Shown: positions 20,052 through 30,806, counted from the stretch's first letter. The stretch: 45,902 nucleotides of DNA from CAJBLF01 sp964463255 (GCA_964463255.1 CAYXBC010000049.1:1-45902), one strand, 5' to 3'. Notes: generated by a model from the sequence alone, not told the origin. Numbers and translations: made by a program.

Positions 20052-23000
20052 ATGCCAAAAAAGAAAGGCAAGAATCCAAAACCTATCATAGATAAGGATC
20101 AAAATACGTCTCAACATATGGGTCCAAATGCAGTGAAAAAGGCAATTGCTAACATTTCTGATTCTTTTTTGGATGAGCTTAAGGAAGCATTTACTAGCTT
20201 TGAATCATACTCTGAAGAGAAGAGAATAGACAAATATGGGAATAAACAATATTTGGATCAGTTTTGGGAATATTTCAAGGAGGCGTATCCGAACCTTCTT
20301 GATAAATTTTCTAAGGAAGATTTACCTATCTATATCCAGACCATTAAAGATGAATGATTTTCATTGGGAAATATTTCTCAAAATGCCAGTAAACTTCATG
20401 AAGAATTTAAGCCTGAAGATACCGAACAGCATGTTATAAAAAAAAGTTTATCTGAATTAAAGCAGTTTTGTGAAGATACAATAAATAATGTTCCTCCTAC
20501 TACGTTTGATGACTTTGCTACTCTTGTTGGATTTGATGCGAGTACTCTTGCTATCTCTCCTACCGGTATGCTTAAGACCATAGATGTACTTCCTGTTCTT
20601 TGGAAAAAATTTCTTGAAAAAAAGAGTATTACCCTTGGAGAAACTTCTGCTGGACATGCTGAACGTATTTTGACACCAAAGTATAATCCTACGGAAAGAA
20701 TACTCGTGACCGTAGCAATCACTAAATTAATGAAAGAGCTCAAAGGTAGCCTTAGAAGTGATTTTGTTGCCAAATTTCCATTGCCAGTTACTCTATTTGA
20801 TTCTCATCAAGATCTCCTTAATTTTAGAGATGAATGGCGCGATTTTCTTGATAATCATGCGAGCGAAATTGATGAATCATTGGCCAAGAAACTTGATGAA
20901 GTGACGGTAACCAATGGAGATATCTATCATCAACTTTTGGAATGATGAAGAACATTTGATGATACCAAATGATTTTGAGAACGAGAAGAATATTTTAGGC
21001 ATATTTTCAATAAATTAGCGACTCGTCAGTTGTTTGAAAAAATACAAAATAGACAAGAAACCATTGATCATTATATCGCTGCAATTGGTGATACATTTAA
21101 GGAGTTCCCTCCGTACTTTAATGATATCCTCAAAATCTATCCATTCAACATGAAGGATGTTCGTATCGCTGATTCTACATATGAAGCTGATATTTCTTCC
21201 ATAGAGCGTCAGCTCGCAGCATTGGAATGACAGATATCATCAGCAGCTCCTGAACAAAAAAAATCTCTCAAAGAAAAAAGCACATTACTTAGACAAGAGA
21301 TGGAACAGCGTAAATGGCAGGCATATATAGCGTTTTTGAAAACTAAAGATACTCTGCTCGCTGATAGTTTTGCTGCTTTGGTCGCAAGCAAATTCAATTT
21401 TTCTCTCCTTGCTCCTGACCAGAAACAACATCTCATTGATGTCCTTGTAAAAGAGAAGCTCGAGGATACTATTATCAACAAAGTCCCTGAATTGCTCGAT
21501 GTCCAAAAAGATGATCTCAAACAATTCGTCAAGGATCTCTTTAATCTCGATAAGATGGATCTCACTATCCCTACAAAACAAGGTCCTGTCTCTCTCTCAT
21601 TTCTCAAAAAAGAATTCCTGCCTAGTACTCGTAAACAACTCCCTTCTTTGGATGATCTTGCATGAACTATCAAAAATATTCCTCTCAACTTTGTCGCCCA
21701 ACTTACCGAGATCAATGCCGCATTTTTTGAAGAAAGTATGATATTTGATTCTCTCTATACTAATTTTGCTGCAAGAGACGGAAAAAAATACCGTATCAAT
21801 GATGCCTACAAGGTAAGAATCAAAAAAAATGGGAAAATAGTCGAATGATATCTTTCTGCATATGCGCCTCTAGAAGAAAATAATAGGGCGGACTATACAG
21901 GAAAAGAACTATATCTTTATTCTCAACCTATCACCTCACCCAATCAAGAGAGATCACTTGTTACTCGACCGCATGAAGGAGAAAGAATACCTATTCCTGT
22001 TGTAATCAAAGATAATGAACAAGCCCTCTGTGATATCGAAATTTTGGACAAACAACTCAATCTCAATGGCGATGCTTTCTGAGCCTTGCTTTTTGGATAT
22101 GTGCTTGGACAACAAAGTATGAATACTTCCATGTCATCAGAAAAGGAAGATGAGTTAGCTCAAAAGATTGGTAAACTTGAGGTCTATAAAGACACAGAAG
22201 AATGAGAAGAAGATAAAGAAAATCCCCTGAGCGAAGAAGATGAAAAACCCAAAACCCAAACAGAGCAACAACAGTTCTCTACTGCATGGGAAAATATCAA
22301 ATGATATCCGTTTACTGAAGACATATACAAAGACAATCACGGCTTTGTGAAAGGATCCAAAATATGTATACCTTTTGCTGATAGTGAAGTTCCTCCCAAA
22401 GAGGTCGGTAAAGCATGGATACACATGGAAATAATTGATATCAATACCGATAAATGAACATTTACCGTAAAGTTTCATGGTGGAGAATTGCGTTTAGGAA
22501 AATCTGAATGAGCTACTAAGGAGCTTCCTATGCATCTTGATACTCTTAAACATATCAAAAAGGCTTTTGGTGATAATCTATACAAATTACCTGATATGAA
22601 GGGAAAATCATTTGATCAGCAAATGGCTATCATGACTACATGATCTCTCGTTAAGGATGTGGATAAAAATTTTGGATCCGTGAAATTCACTTGATCTGCA
22701 TTTTCTTATACGCTTGGTGAATATACGGGGAAAGATGTTAGTCATTTTGGTATCTATCAGCCCAAAGTGGTGGGTGAATCGCTTGATCAAGAAAGTGGAA
22801 AATTGATCCTCTATAAGATACGCCCTAACGCTAATGGTACTATCACTGTTTCATGAGATTCCACCCCTGGTAATTATGCAAAAAATTTTCCTGCTCGTGA
22901 TATGGATTATGCTAGTTTTATTCTTTTCGTCAAAGAGAAATGATTGCAACCCAAATGCAAGGAACAAATCCAGGCTATTACGACTCAAGCTACTGCAAGC

Positions 23001-25277
23001 GCTGAAGAGATACCTACTACTGTTCGTTGATTTAGTATCAATAATATTATCAGCTTTTTCAAAAATGGAGCAAGTAAGATCAAAGATGGTGTCAAAAAAT
23101 ATGACGACGAAAGAACCGAGGAACTCAACGATATCCTTACCAATCAGGGTCAGCTTTGGACTGATATCTGATGATTCCTTTCTCCTTTTTCCAGGATATC
23201 TTCTTCGTTTGAATCTATGGGGATGGAACAATTCCTTGAAAGAGACAATAGAATATGGAAAAAAGTCGAGAAACGGACCAAATTCTATGAAGATTTTGAT
23301 TATGCTAAGCTCTATAGCAAAATCATTGCTCCTATGCTTAGTTGAGCAATTCAAATAGTTCCCCATTATAAACTGGCTGCTATCCTGTTGGTACATCTCA
23401 AAAAAGGGAAATGACCGTATGCAAAAAGCTTACCTATAGCTGATGGAAAGTGGATTGGTATGTTATTGGGTGCTGATCATCAACATAGATATCTTGCTAT
23501 CAGAGAAAAGAAAATCAGAGACCTTGAACAAAATGCACATATTTATGGTGGTGCATGGGCAGATGATATCAAGAATCAATTGGTGGAACTGGAAATGAGA
23601 TATATCGTCCATGTTATGGATGGTAGAGAGATGGGAATGTGAGATCCTGAAAAATATAAATTTCAAGATAAATATTCCAAAAAATTTTGTGATGAGTTGG
23701 AATGAGCATATACCTGATTCTACAAACAAAATACGGTGGAAGAATGATTTACCAAAGCACAAGATAATAACTTTGAGTTCGCTAGAGTAGAGTATTTTAG
23801 ATTATTGGCAGATAGGCCCCAACAGGCACTTCCTTTCCTCAAGGTCATGGCTACCAAGGCAATCAATGATACGCAATGGCAGATTTTTGAGACTGCAGTG
23901 TTGGCAGGTATTCTTTCCGGAGTTTTTCTCAATATGACCTATAGCTCTACCCAATCCTATATACAAAAAATCTGTAGAACAAGATGATTTGTTCCATGAA
24001 TTTTTGCAAAAGATATCAAACAACAATATAAGATTCAGAGAATTCTCGATATGTTTAGTAATAAAGCGTTTACTAACACAACATGATATGATCCATCTAC
24101 ATTCTCTTTTAGGAATAGTAGCTCACCATCAGATTTTATCAAGAAATTTTCTGCATGGACTGATGAATCAATTACTTTATGAACATGAGATACTGCCAAA
24201 AATACCGGTGTCAGAAATGCATTGAGTAACTTCCTTAAGATGGAATGACCTAATGCTGAGGGCAAGACCTTGCTTGATTTGTATGCTGATCCAGCATTGG
24301 ATCTTTCAGATAAATTATTGCTTAAAGAATATATCAAAAACACTAATGAAAAAAATGAAGGTTTGGATAAGGATGTTGAACAAAATACTTCTTCCCTTAC
24401 GTGATCTATCTTGACCAAAAGTCAGAGTGTGGTAGAGAAAATGATAAAATTTGATAAGAATGGTTTTGTTGGCCAAAATGGTGATGAAATACAGAATATG
24501 CAGGCTTTCTCAGAAAATATGAAGAATGCAATTCCCGCAAATAAAATCAGTTCTCCAGAAACCGTCAAATTTTTTGTAGGCAAATTTTTCAATCGGTTTG
24601 GAGAAAGGTGATTTTCCTGACTCAAGATGACTGAATTTTTAAAAAGATTGAAATGGTGTAAACAGAATCCATGATCACCTGAAACAGAAACAATATTGTA
24701 TTATAGTGTTGTATGAGAGATTCTCAATTCGTTAGGATGAAATGAAGCTAGTCCCCCTGTTGAGCTTATTGGAGCACTATGAGCATGGAAGTTGTTCTTT
24801 CAAAATAATCTTGAGAGCATCTTGCAGTCTGAGGTCATTACTTCTTGTTTCGGATGATCCCAATATCTGGATGAATATAATAAGACGACGCCGCAATTGA
24901 AGGATCGGGCACTTGCAATCCCTCTTCTTGATAGAGAAGAAAATCAATTACAGCTACAAAGTTCAAATCAAATCGAAAGGAAACAATTAGCTACTCAAAA
25001 ACGTGATTTGATGAGCACAAAATTTAATTATATCAATCCTAGTCTCTTTGCTACGGCTGAGACTTTATCAAAAAAATGTTCATGATATCCAAACCGTTTC
25101 AAGAAAGCATATTATCAAGATAAGACAACGAACGTTCCATCTCAACCATCCAAAGCTACATGAGCAAAAATCACAAATCCAAGTACTGTAGATCAGATAA
25201 GGCAGATTCTTTCAGGAAATTCTCTTGAAGAAGATAATTCTGATGCTTTCTTTCCATCCTACCTCGATGATGATTAA
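20052..25277 (+). CDS. Giant protein of 1741 aa, unknown function
   Basis: One frame from ATG 20052 ('MPKKKGKNPKPIIDKDQNTS') to TAA, with several dozen TGA-Gly codons. No signal peptide. The N-terminal 560 residues are mostly helical, with coiled-coil character ('SIERQLAALEGQ', 'KKSLKEKSTLLRQEMEQRKW'). A beta-rich domain ('YRINDAYKVRIKKNGKIVEG'), a strongly acidic linker ('EEGEEDKENPLSEEDEKPKT'), and a second beta-rich region ('GKAWIHMEIIDINTDKGTFT') follow, then a long helical C-terminal half containing 'YGGAWADDIKNQLVELEMRY'. A few hydrophobic stretches ('FETAVLAGILSGVFL') could be buried or membrane-linked. No catalytic motif recognised. It forms its own unit between a terminator and the tmk-like gene. 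Confidence 0.85.
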
Positions 25278-25379
25278 TGTCTTTTTTGATTGTTTTTTCT
25301 TACTTGTTTTTTCATTCTTCTTTGCTACCATATAAGGAGCAAACAGAAATAAAATATTTATCAACAAACATATGAAATC

Positions 25380-25976
25380 ATGAAAGGAAAATTCATTGTT
25401 TTTTATGGAATCAATAACTTGGGTAAGAGTACTCAGGTGAAACTTCTGATTTCAAGACTCAAGGAACATGGCATCACTGCTGAATTCCTTAAATATGGGG
25501 TCTATGATCTCAAACCTTCCGGTGAAATGCTCAACGAATATCTAAGGTTGGGGAATCCCTACGGTTTCTCTCCTCGTGAATTCCAATTGTGCCATGCCCT
25601 CAATAGGACCCAGTACGAACCTGCCTTGAAAGCTAAACTTGATGCAGGTACCTGGATCATTGCGGAAGATTATAAAGGGACTGGTATCGCTTGGGGTGTC
25701 GGAGCGGGTGTCGATAAAGATTTTCTTATCAGACTCAATTCCCATCTTCTTTCTGAGGATCTCTGTATCCTTTTTGATGGTGAGAGATTTGTCTCCGGCA
25801 TCGAAAAAGACCATAAACATGAACAGGATGCTCTTTTGACCCAGAACGTAAGAAATGTTCATCTTGATCTCGCAAAGATGTATTATTGGCATATTATCAA
25901 TGCCAATCAATCCGAACAGGATGTCCATGAAGTCTTATGGAAACTTGTTTCTCAGTCGTTTCCTCTTTCTGAATAG
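25380..25976 (+). CDS. Thymidylate-kinase-like P-loop nucleotide kinase
   Basis: 198 residues. 'KFIVFYGINNLGKSTQVKLL' is a P-loop of the dTMP-kinase type (usual GxDGxGKSTQ, here GINNLGKSTQ), with 'WIIAEDYKGTGIAWGVGAGV' where TMPKs have the DR(Y/F)xxSxxAYQ segment (here EDYKGTGIAWG) and a LID-like 'DGERFVSGIEKDHKHEQDAL'. dTMP kinase makes dTDP. The departures from consensus leave open a related (deoxy)nucleoside monophosphate kinase. All 16 glycines use GGN and none TGA, unlike most neighbours, which may reflect recent acquisition. Confidence 0.75.
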   Translation: MKGKFIVFYGINNLGKSTQVKLLISRLKEHGITAEFLKYGVYDLKPSGEMLNEYLRLGNPYGFSPREFQLCHALNRTQYEPALKAKLDAGTWIIAEDYKGTGIAWGVGAGVDKDFLIRLNSHLLSEDLCILFDGERFVSGIEKDHKHEQDALLTQNVRNVHLDLAKMYYWHIINANQSEQDVHEVLWKLVSQSFPLSE

Positions 25977-26006
25977 ATATCAGACCATCGGTCTCAACTA
26001 TCATGC

Positions 26007-26034
26007 TCCCTTGCTATCGCAGGGGATTTTTTTT
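26007..26034 (+). terminator. Rho-independent terminator
   Basis: TCCCTTGC / GCAGGGGA stem with one wobble, loop TATC, eight T. Confidence 0.85.
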
Positions 26035-26108
26035 ATGTTTCAAATAAAATTGAAAAACATATAGGATTATGTATACACAAGCTGATAGTTTTATTGATAT
26101 CGGAACTT

Positions 26109-26888
26109 ATGCTCTCACCACGTGCAAAGATATGGCTATCTGCGGGTTTTTTCACCTTCACCTTCACCTTGATGTTTTTGGCGTTGGTCCATAATGCTGC
26201 CCAGGCAAGTTCATTCTCTTCACTTACTCTCCCTAATAATGAACCTATAGTCCCTACATTCTGACTTTCACATTCGGCTCCGTGATTCGATCTAGAACGT
26301 GATGATTCCTATCAGAAATATCTCTCCGTGGATCATCCCTTCCATGATGGATCTTATGTGCCTTCTGATCTCGTCCCTATAGATTCTGATTTCACTGCCA
26401 ATGCTTCTGAAGCATTCAAACTAAGACATGATGTCTCCCTGTATTTTGCAGATATGGCGCGGAACTTTTGGAATGCATTTAGCTGAGATAGATTATATAT
26501 TGTGAGCGCATATAGGAGTAGAGGATTGCAGGATTATCTTATCAAGCAATGATGCGCGCTCATCAGATGTGCCCCTATAGGTACCAGCGAACATCAAGCA
26601 TGACTTGCCCTTGATCTCAAAGTCGTCGCTAGATGAGGTAGATCGTACGCTTTGGATGCAGCTTACCCCAACAAATATTCTGACTGGCTCAAGGCCAATG
26701 CTGCCAAGTACGGATTCCACAATACCTACCAGAAATGAATGGAAATCGATGGTAAAATGATTGAATGACGACATCGGAGGTATATGTGACTTACATTAGC
26801 TCAACAGCTTGCTGACGACCATCAGACCTTTGCAGAATATTTCAACTCCTTAGATCAAAAACCTATAGCTGTTTCTTTTACTGATTAA
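26109..26888 (+). CDS. VanY/M15-type D-Ala-D-Ala carboxypeptidase, membrane anchored
   Basis: 259 residues, ATG 26109. N-terminal signal/anchor 'AGFFTFTFTLMFLALVHNAA'. Catalytic domain: 'LYIVSAYRSRGLQDYLIKQG', 'GTSEHQAGLALDLKV' (zinc motif SxHxxGxAxD near residue 159; its Gly is TGA), 'WLKANAAKYGFHNTYQKG' and 'EGRHRRYMG', where E and the last zinc His correspond to the usual E-x-WHxRYVG. M15B peptidases trim the terminal D-Ala of peptidoglycan stems. The Trp before the last His is replaced by Arg. Ends 13 bp before grpE. Confidence 0.87.
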
Positions 26889-26901
26889 TTACCTATTGAT
26901 A

Positions 26902-27474
26902 ATGAATACAAAAAAACATACTGATGATCTCCAACAAAAATTGGAAGAAGCTCAGCAGCATCAAGATGATAAGAGATATCATGAATTGGAAGAGAGGATT
27001 GCTCAGTTGGAAAAAGAAAAAAAAGAACTCGAGGATATCGCCAAAAGGTCTCAGTATGAATATATTAATCTCAAAACGGATTTTGACAGATATCAGAGAC
27101 AAATGCAAGAGTCGAGCAAACATATGGAACTCGAATCTTTGCTTGCTGTCGTCAAGAAATTTTTGCCGTTCATTGAGGATCTCAGAAAATCATTAGAGAA
27201 TATCACTGATGAACACAAAGACGATCCACTTACCAAATGAGTGCAGATGGTGTATGATAAGTTTCTCAAGACACTCGAACATCTTCATATTAAATCCATC
27301 GTATCTGTGGGACTGGTCCCGGATTCTTTCTTACATGAGCCGGTGAGTGTCCAAGCGGTAGAGGATGAAAAACAGAAAGGTAAGATCATCAGTGAATTTG
27401 AAAGAGGATTTGTCTATGAAAAACATGGAGAGCAAAAAGTCATTAGACCAGCCAAAGTCATTGTCGGACAATAA
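26902..27474 (+). CDS. grpE: GrpE nucleotide exchange factor
   Basis: 190 residues; ATG 26902. Long coiled coil ('ELEERIAQLEKEKKELEDIA'), then 'YEYINLKTDFDRYQRQMQES', 'LLAVVKKFLPFIEDLRKSLE', 'GVQMVYDKFLKTLEHLHIKS' (its Gly is TGA) and the beta domain 'GKIISEFERGFVYEKHGEQK' ending 'IRPAKVIVGQ', all typical of GrpE. It releases ADP from DnaK. Normal length. No dnaK or dnaJ is nearby; it follows the VanY-like gene by 13 bp and may be translationally coupled to it. Confidence 0.95.
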
Positions 27475-27595
27475 TATCCATACTTCCACGTAACTTGATC
27501 AGTATGCTCTCAACGTCTAATAAATGCTTGATTATTTCCCTGGAATCCCTATGTTTGGTGTCTATAAAAATTTTTTGATTTGCTGCATATCTTTT

Positions 27596-27694
27596 GGTGC
27601 CCGCCTAAGGCGGATAAAGTGGAATGATACATAATTTATGCTGAGGTGCCCGCCTGAGGCGGATAAAGTGGAATGATAAGTAATTTATGCTGAG
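27596..27694. repeat. Two 49-bp tandem repeats running into the tRNA-Leu 5' end
   Basis: Copies at 27596-27644 and 27645-27693 differ at a few bases. Each carries the palindrome CCGCCTxAGGCGG, GATAAAGTGGAATGATA and TAATTTATGCTGA. The end of each unit, GCTGAGGTG, equals the first bases of tRNA-Leu, so the 5' edge of the tRNA has been copied along with the spacer. Confidence 0.8.
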
Positions 27695-27769
27695 GTGGTG
27701 GAATGGTATACATGTACGCTTGAGGTGCGTATGCCGTAAGGCTTGGGGGTTCGAGTCCCCTCCTCAGTA
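27689..27769 (+). tRNA. tRNA-Leu (anticodon GAG)
   Basis: Acceptor GCTGAGG / CCTCAGT, class-II D-arm (GTGGAATGGTATACA), anticodon arm TACGC-TTGAGGT-GCGTA with GAG, long variable arm ATGCCGTAAGGCT, T-arm GGGGG-TTCGAGT-CCCCT. CCA is not encoded, in contrast to tRNA-His. Confidence 0.92.
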
Positions 27770-27794
27770 AATGATTTATACCTCTATTATTAAC

Positions 27795-28028
27795 ATGTAT
27801 TTTGTATATGTTTTAAAGAGTACAATAAAGGAGTATCATTATGTGTGAATGACCAATAATATAGAAAGAAGAATCCAAGAGCATAATAGCTGAAAGAACA
27901 TTTCAACAAAAGCTTATTTACCATTTGAGATCTTCTATACAGAAACGCTTGAAGATAGTAAACAAGCAAGAAAAAGAGAAAAATTTTTGAAATCTTGAGT
28001 ATGAAGGCAATTCTTAAAAGGTTTGTAG
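27795..28028 (+). CDS. Small GIY-YIG nuclease-domain protein
   Basis: 77 residues, visible only under code 25: 'MYFVYVLKSTIKEYHYVGMT' (GIY-YIG core with YVYVLKS and YVGMT; Gly is TGA), 'NNIERRIQEHNSGKN' (conserved Arg and His), 'LPFEIFYTETLEDSKQARKR', 'EKFLKSGVGRQFLKG'. It matches the UPF0213/YhbQ-like single-domain GIY-YIG group in length and motif order. Catalytic Tyr, Arg and Glu positions are present. It lies 25 bp after tRNA-Leu, between the complete tRNA 3' end and a second, interrupted copy, which suggests it arrived with that rearrangement. Confidence 0.85.
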
Positions 28029-28047
28029 TGTGATTTATATTTGGGCG

Positions 28048-28130
28048 TCCGCCTTTGGCGGATAAACCCGCCTGCCGGCGTGCAGGTTCGAGCTTGTCCG
28101 CCTTTGGCGGATAAATCCGCCTTTGGCGGA
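28048..28130. repeat. Cluster of GC-rich palindromes (TCCGCCTTTGGCGGA) downstream of GIY-YIG gene
   Basis: Identical 15-bp palindromes at 28048-28062, 28097-28111 and 28116-28130, each but the last followed by TAAA, plus a hairpin CCTGC..GCAGG at 28071-28086. The same core with a different centre (CCGCCTAAGGCGG, CCGCCTGAGGCGG) lies upstream of the tRNA at 27601 and 27650. GC-rich in an AT-rich region; resembles REP/MITE-like dispersed elements. Confidence 0.8.
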
Positions 28131-28154
28131 TCCCCTCCTCAGTAAATGATTTAT
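28085..28154 (+). repeat. Second, interrupted copy of the tRNA-Leu 3' end
   Basis: GGTTCGAG (28085-28092) and a perfect 24-bp copy of the tRNA 3' end plus flank (28131-28154, identical to 27756-27779) are separated by 38 bp containing two palindromes. In the intact tRNA these two parts are contiguous. It is a remnant tRNA or an attachment-site duplication hit by the palindromic element. Confidence 0.8.
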
Positions 28155-28171
28155 CTTTATAATCTCAATAT

Positions 28172-28618
28172 ATGTCATTATTGGATCGTCTGGTGCATGA
28201 TTACAAAGAGGCGATGAAAGCCAAGGATGAGACCAGGAAAATAGTCCTCAATCTCGTACTTGCCAAGATTAAGAATAAGAAAATAGAAATCCAGAAAGAG
28301 CTTGAAGATACTGATATCATAGCTATCATCAAGAAAGAGGTCAAAGAGATTCTCGAGACCATTGGATTCCTCGAAAAAGCTAATAAATCTGAAGAAGTAG
28401 AAATAGAAAAACAGAAGATGTTCCTCTTGGAATTCTATCTTCCTGCTACCTTGAGCAAGACGCAGACTCATGATCTTATCAAAAAGCTTATCAGTGAATT
28501 CAATGTCACTGATCTTAGGACACAGAGAGGGATGCTTATGAAAGAATTGATGGCTCATCATAAGAGCCAGATTGATGGAGCGCTTGTAAACGAGATTATC
28601 AATGAAATGCTAACATAA
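28172..28618 (+). CDS. YqeY-like protein (GatB/YqeY tail domain)
   Basis: 148 residues, 'MSLLDRLVHDYKEAMKAKDE', 'IVLNLVLAKIKNKKIEIQKE', 'EEVEIEKQKMFLLEFYLPAT', 'LRTQRGMLMKELMAHHKSQI', 'GALVNEIINEMLT': the full YqeY domain at normal length. Related to the C-terminal domain of GatB that contacts tRNA; the free-standing protein's role is unknown. Starts 17 bp after the second tRNA-3'-end copy, so its promoter region may have been altered by that rearrangement. Confidence 0.9.
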   Translation: MSLLDRLVHDYKEAMKAKDETRKIVLNLVLAKIKNKKIEIQKELEDTDIIAIIKKEVKEILETIGFLEKANKSEEVEIEKQKMFLLEFYLPATLSKTQTHDLIKKLISEFNVTDLRTQRGMLMKELMAHHKSQIDGALVNEIINEMLT

Positions 28619-28661
28619 TACCCACCATTTGTAGCATAACTTTATCGCTTCTTACTTCTCT

Positions 28662-29132
28662 ATGAAAAGATATTCCTTACTCATTATCATCTTTGCACTG
28701 ATGGTTTTTTGATTAGGGAATTATTCGTTTGGAGCAGCTTGTCCACCTTCTTGTGAAACCAATTTTAAATGTATTAGTTGAACATGTACTTCTTGTAATA
28801 CCAAATGAGTCTGTTGTGGAGTTAAACTCAATACTAGTATCCCTTTCATTGGTAATTGCATAGAAAGCAATAGTGGTGCAGTCTGAGTATGAGAAGAGGC
28901 AGCAGCTGTGTGATCAAAAGCATTTCCTGTGCTTATGGGAAGCCTTACTAAAATTCTTGTGACGGTTATTCTCATTACTTCGTTTGTCCTCATCGTTATC
29001 GGTGGTGTCATGATTGCTACGGGAGATCGTGATTGAGGCAAGAAAATGATTATCAATGTCATCATCGGTATAGCTCTGCTCGGTTCTTCAGGTGTTATCC
29101 TTCGTCTCATTAATCCAAATTTCTTCCAATAA
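28662..29132 (+). CDS. Cys-rich two-TM protein, VirB2/TrbC-like
   Basis: 156 residues with six or more TGA-Gly codons. Signal peptide 'MKRYSLLIIIFALMVFGLGN', a Cys-rich segment ('CPPSCETNFKCISGTCTSCN', 'GVCCGV', nine Cys in all), then two membrane helices separated by a short basic loop ('ILITSFVLIVIGGVMIATGD', 'RDGGKKMIINVIIGIALLGS'). The two-helix hairpin with a GKK loop resembles type IV secretion pilins (VirB2/TrbC) found in many CPR genomes. The Cys cluster is unusual for VirB2 and suggests disulfides outside the cell. No other T4SS gene is in the window. Confidence 0.72.
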
Positions 29133-29172
29133 CATACTCTCTGTACATCCTTTATTATCCTAATATACGCTC

Positions 29173-29568
29173 ATGCTTCACGTAAAATACACCAATGGAT
29201 TTCTTATCGAAAACAAATTACTTTTTGGATACGAAACTGCTGACCCAAAATATATCAACTTGGCTTCTGTGCCCGGAGATGATATGCGTTATGATAAGAT
29301 TTCTTATTCCTTGGTCGATTATCCAGGTGAATATGATATCCAGGATATCTCCGTAGATTCTTTTCTTGGTGCAGATAATAAGCTCAATTACGTCATCACG
29401 ATAGATGCTAAGACTATCGGTATCATACAATCTCCTGAAGTCTTGGATCTGGATGAGGTAGGAAAAGTAAGCCATCGGCTCTATCTGGATGATAGAATTG
29501 CCAACAAGATAGATCAACTAGAACTCGAAGGAGAAAAACAAAAACTAGAAATACCTGCTGAAGCATAA
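29173..29568 (+). CDS. 131-aa protein resembling the middle of UlaG-like MBL proteins
   Basis: 'MLHVKYTNGFLIENKLLFGY', 'VDYPGEYDIQDISVDSFLGA', 'VITIDAKTIGIIQSPEVLDL'. The HPGEYE-like segment and the strands around it resemble UlaG/Lactamase_B_3 proteins, but no HxHxDH zinc motif is present and the length is about half, so it is not an active metallo-hydrolase. No TGA in frame. The acidic C-terminus 'QLELEGEKQKLEIPAEA' looks disordered. It precedes rarA by 22 bp. The family call is tentative; that the gene is real is more certain. Confidence 0.7.
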   Translation: MLHVKYTNGFLIENKLLFGYETADPKYINLASVPGDDMRYDKISYSLVDYPGEYDIQDISVDSFLGADNKLNYVITIDAKTIGIIQSPEVLDLDEVGKVSHRLYLDDRIANKIDQLELEGEKQKLEIPAEA

Positions 29569-29590
29569 TCTCTCTTATAGTTTTTGCATA

Positions 29591-30796
29591 ATGACGTTCG
29601 AACCGCTTTCATCTTTTGTGAGACCCCAGAGCTTAGACGATTTTGTTTGACAGTCACATCTTGTGTGACCAGGTAAACCACTGAGCGTTTTTTTGCAATC
29701 CGACAAAGTTCCCTCTATGATTTTTCGGGGTCCTCCGTGATGTGGTAAGACAACGATAGCGCATATTATCTCTCAGACCTTACATGCAGATTTTTTCTAT
29801 CTCTCATGAGTCACCAGTAAGAAGGACGACCTACTCAAATTGGTCGATCAAGCAAAAGTCAATTTTCAATATGGCAAATCAACAATTATCTTTTTAGATG
29901 AAATCCACCGTCGAAATAAAGCACAGCAAGATACACTTTTGCCCTATGTAGAGAGGGGGACTGTTATCCTCATCGGTGCCACGACAGAGAATCCCAGCTT
30001 TACCGTCAATAATGCGTTACTTAGCAGATGCAGAGTATTCGTCTTTGAAAAACTCAGTGATGAAGAAATCTTTGCATTCATCAAAAGACAATTTCCTCTG
30101 ATCCAAAAGAAACATCCGTGAATCATATTTACCGACGAACATATTCTTCTTATCAGCAAACTCGGCAACTGAGATCTTCGCAATGCATTGAATGTCCTCG
30201 AATCAGTAATCTTTCTTGCTAAGGATGGCGTAGTCACTGATCAAGTAATTCTGCAGGCATGACAAAAAACTATCTATTTCGATAGAAACGGCGAAGAGCA
30301 TTACAATATCATCTCTGCTATCCATAAATCACTTCGTGATAGTGATGGTGATGCAGCTTGTTATCGGGTCCAAAGGATGCTTGTTGGCTGAGAGGATCCA
30401 TTATATCTTGCGAGAAGACTCTTGCGTTTTGCATCTGAGGATATATGACCTGCAGACAACAATGCTTTGCTACTTGCTAATCAAGTGTATGATACGGTTG
30501 CTAAGCTCTGAATGCCTGAATGCGATGTTGCGCTTTTCCAATTGACGATATATCTCGCCAAAGCCAAGAAAAATAATATTGCCTATCGCACCGCTATCGC
30601 TACCAAACAGGATGTCGAGAAATATGGTAATCTCCCCGTTCCTTTACATCTCCGCAATGCGCCTACCAAACTTATGAAAGAACTTGATTATGGCAAATGA
30701 TACAAATACGCACATGATACATCGGAAGGATATGACACAAGCTGAATCGATCAGGAACATTTTCCTTCTGAGCTCAAAGGACGCACATACCTATAA
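29591..30796 (+). CDS. rarA: Replication-associated recombination protein RarA/MgsA (AAA+)
   Basis: 401 residues, ATG 29591 to TAA, about twelve TGA-Gly codons. N-terminal 'LSSFVRPQSLDDFVGQSHLV', Walker A 'GPPGCGKTT' at 47-56 (TGA encodes an invariant Gly), Walker B 'IIFLDEIHRRNKAQQD', sensor 1 'GATTENPSFTVNNALLSRCR', arginine finger region, and C-terminal 'DGDAACYRVQRMLVGGEDP', 'LHLRNAPTKLMKELDYGKGY', all characteristic of RarA. It acts at stalled replication forks as a tetramer with SSB. Normal length. Confidence 0.95.
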
Positions 30797-30806
30797 AACG
30801 AATTAC

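Noticed and set aside
21209..21715. 168-aa minus-strand ORF
   Set aside because: Antisense to the giant gene; Ser/Cys/Arg-rich shadow of Glu/Leu codons.
22834..23358. 174-aa ORF in another frame and its opposite-strand partner
   Set aside because: Shadows inside the giant gene; composition is not protein-like and the main frame continues uninterrupted across them.
20052..25277. String of short ORFs suggesting a decayed pseudogene
   Set aside because: All breaks are TGA in one frame; no TAA/TAG over 5.2 kb, so it is one intact code-25 gene.
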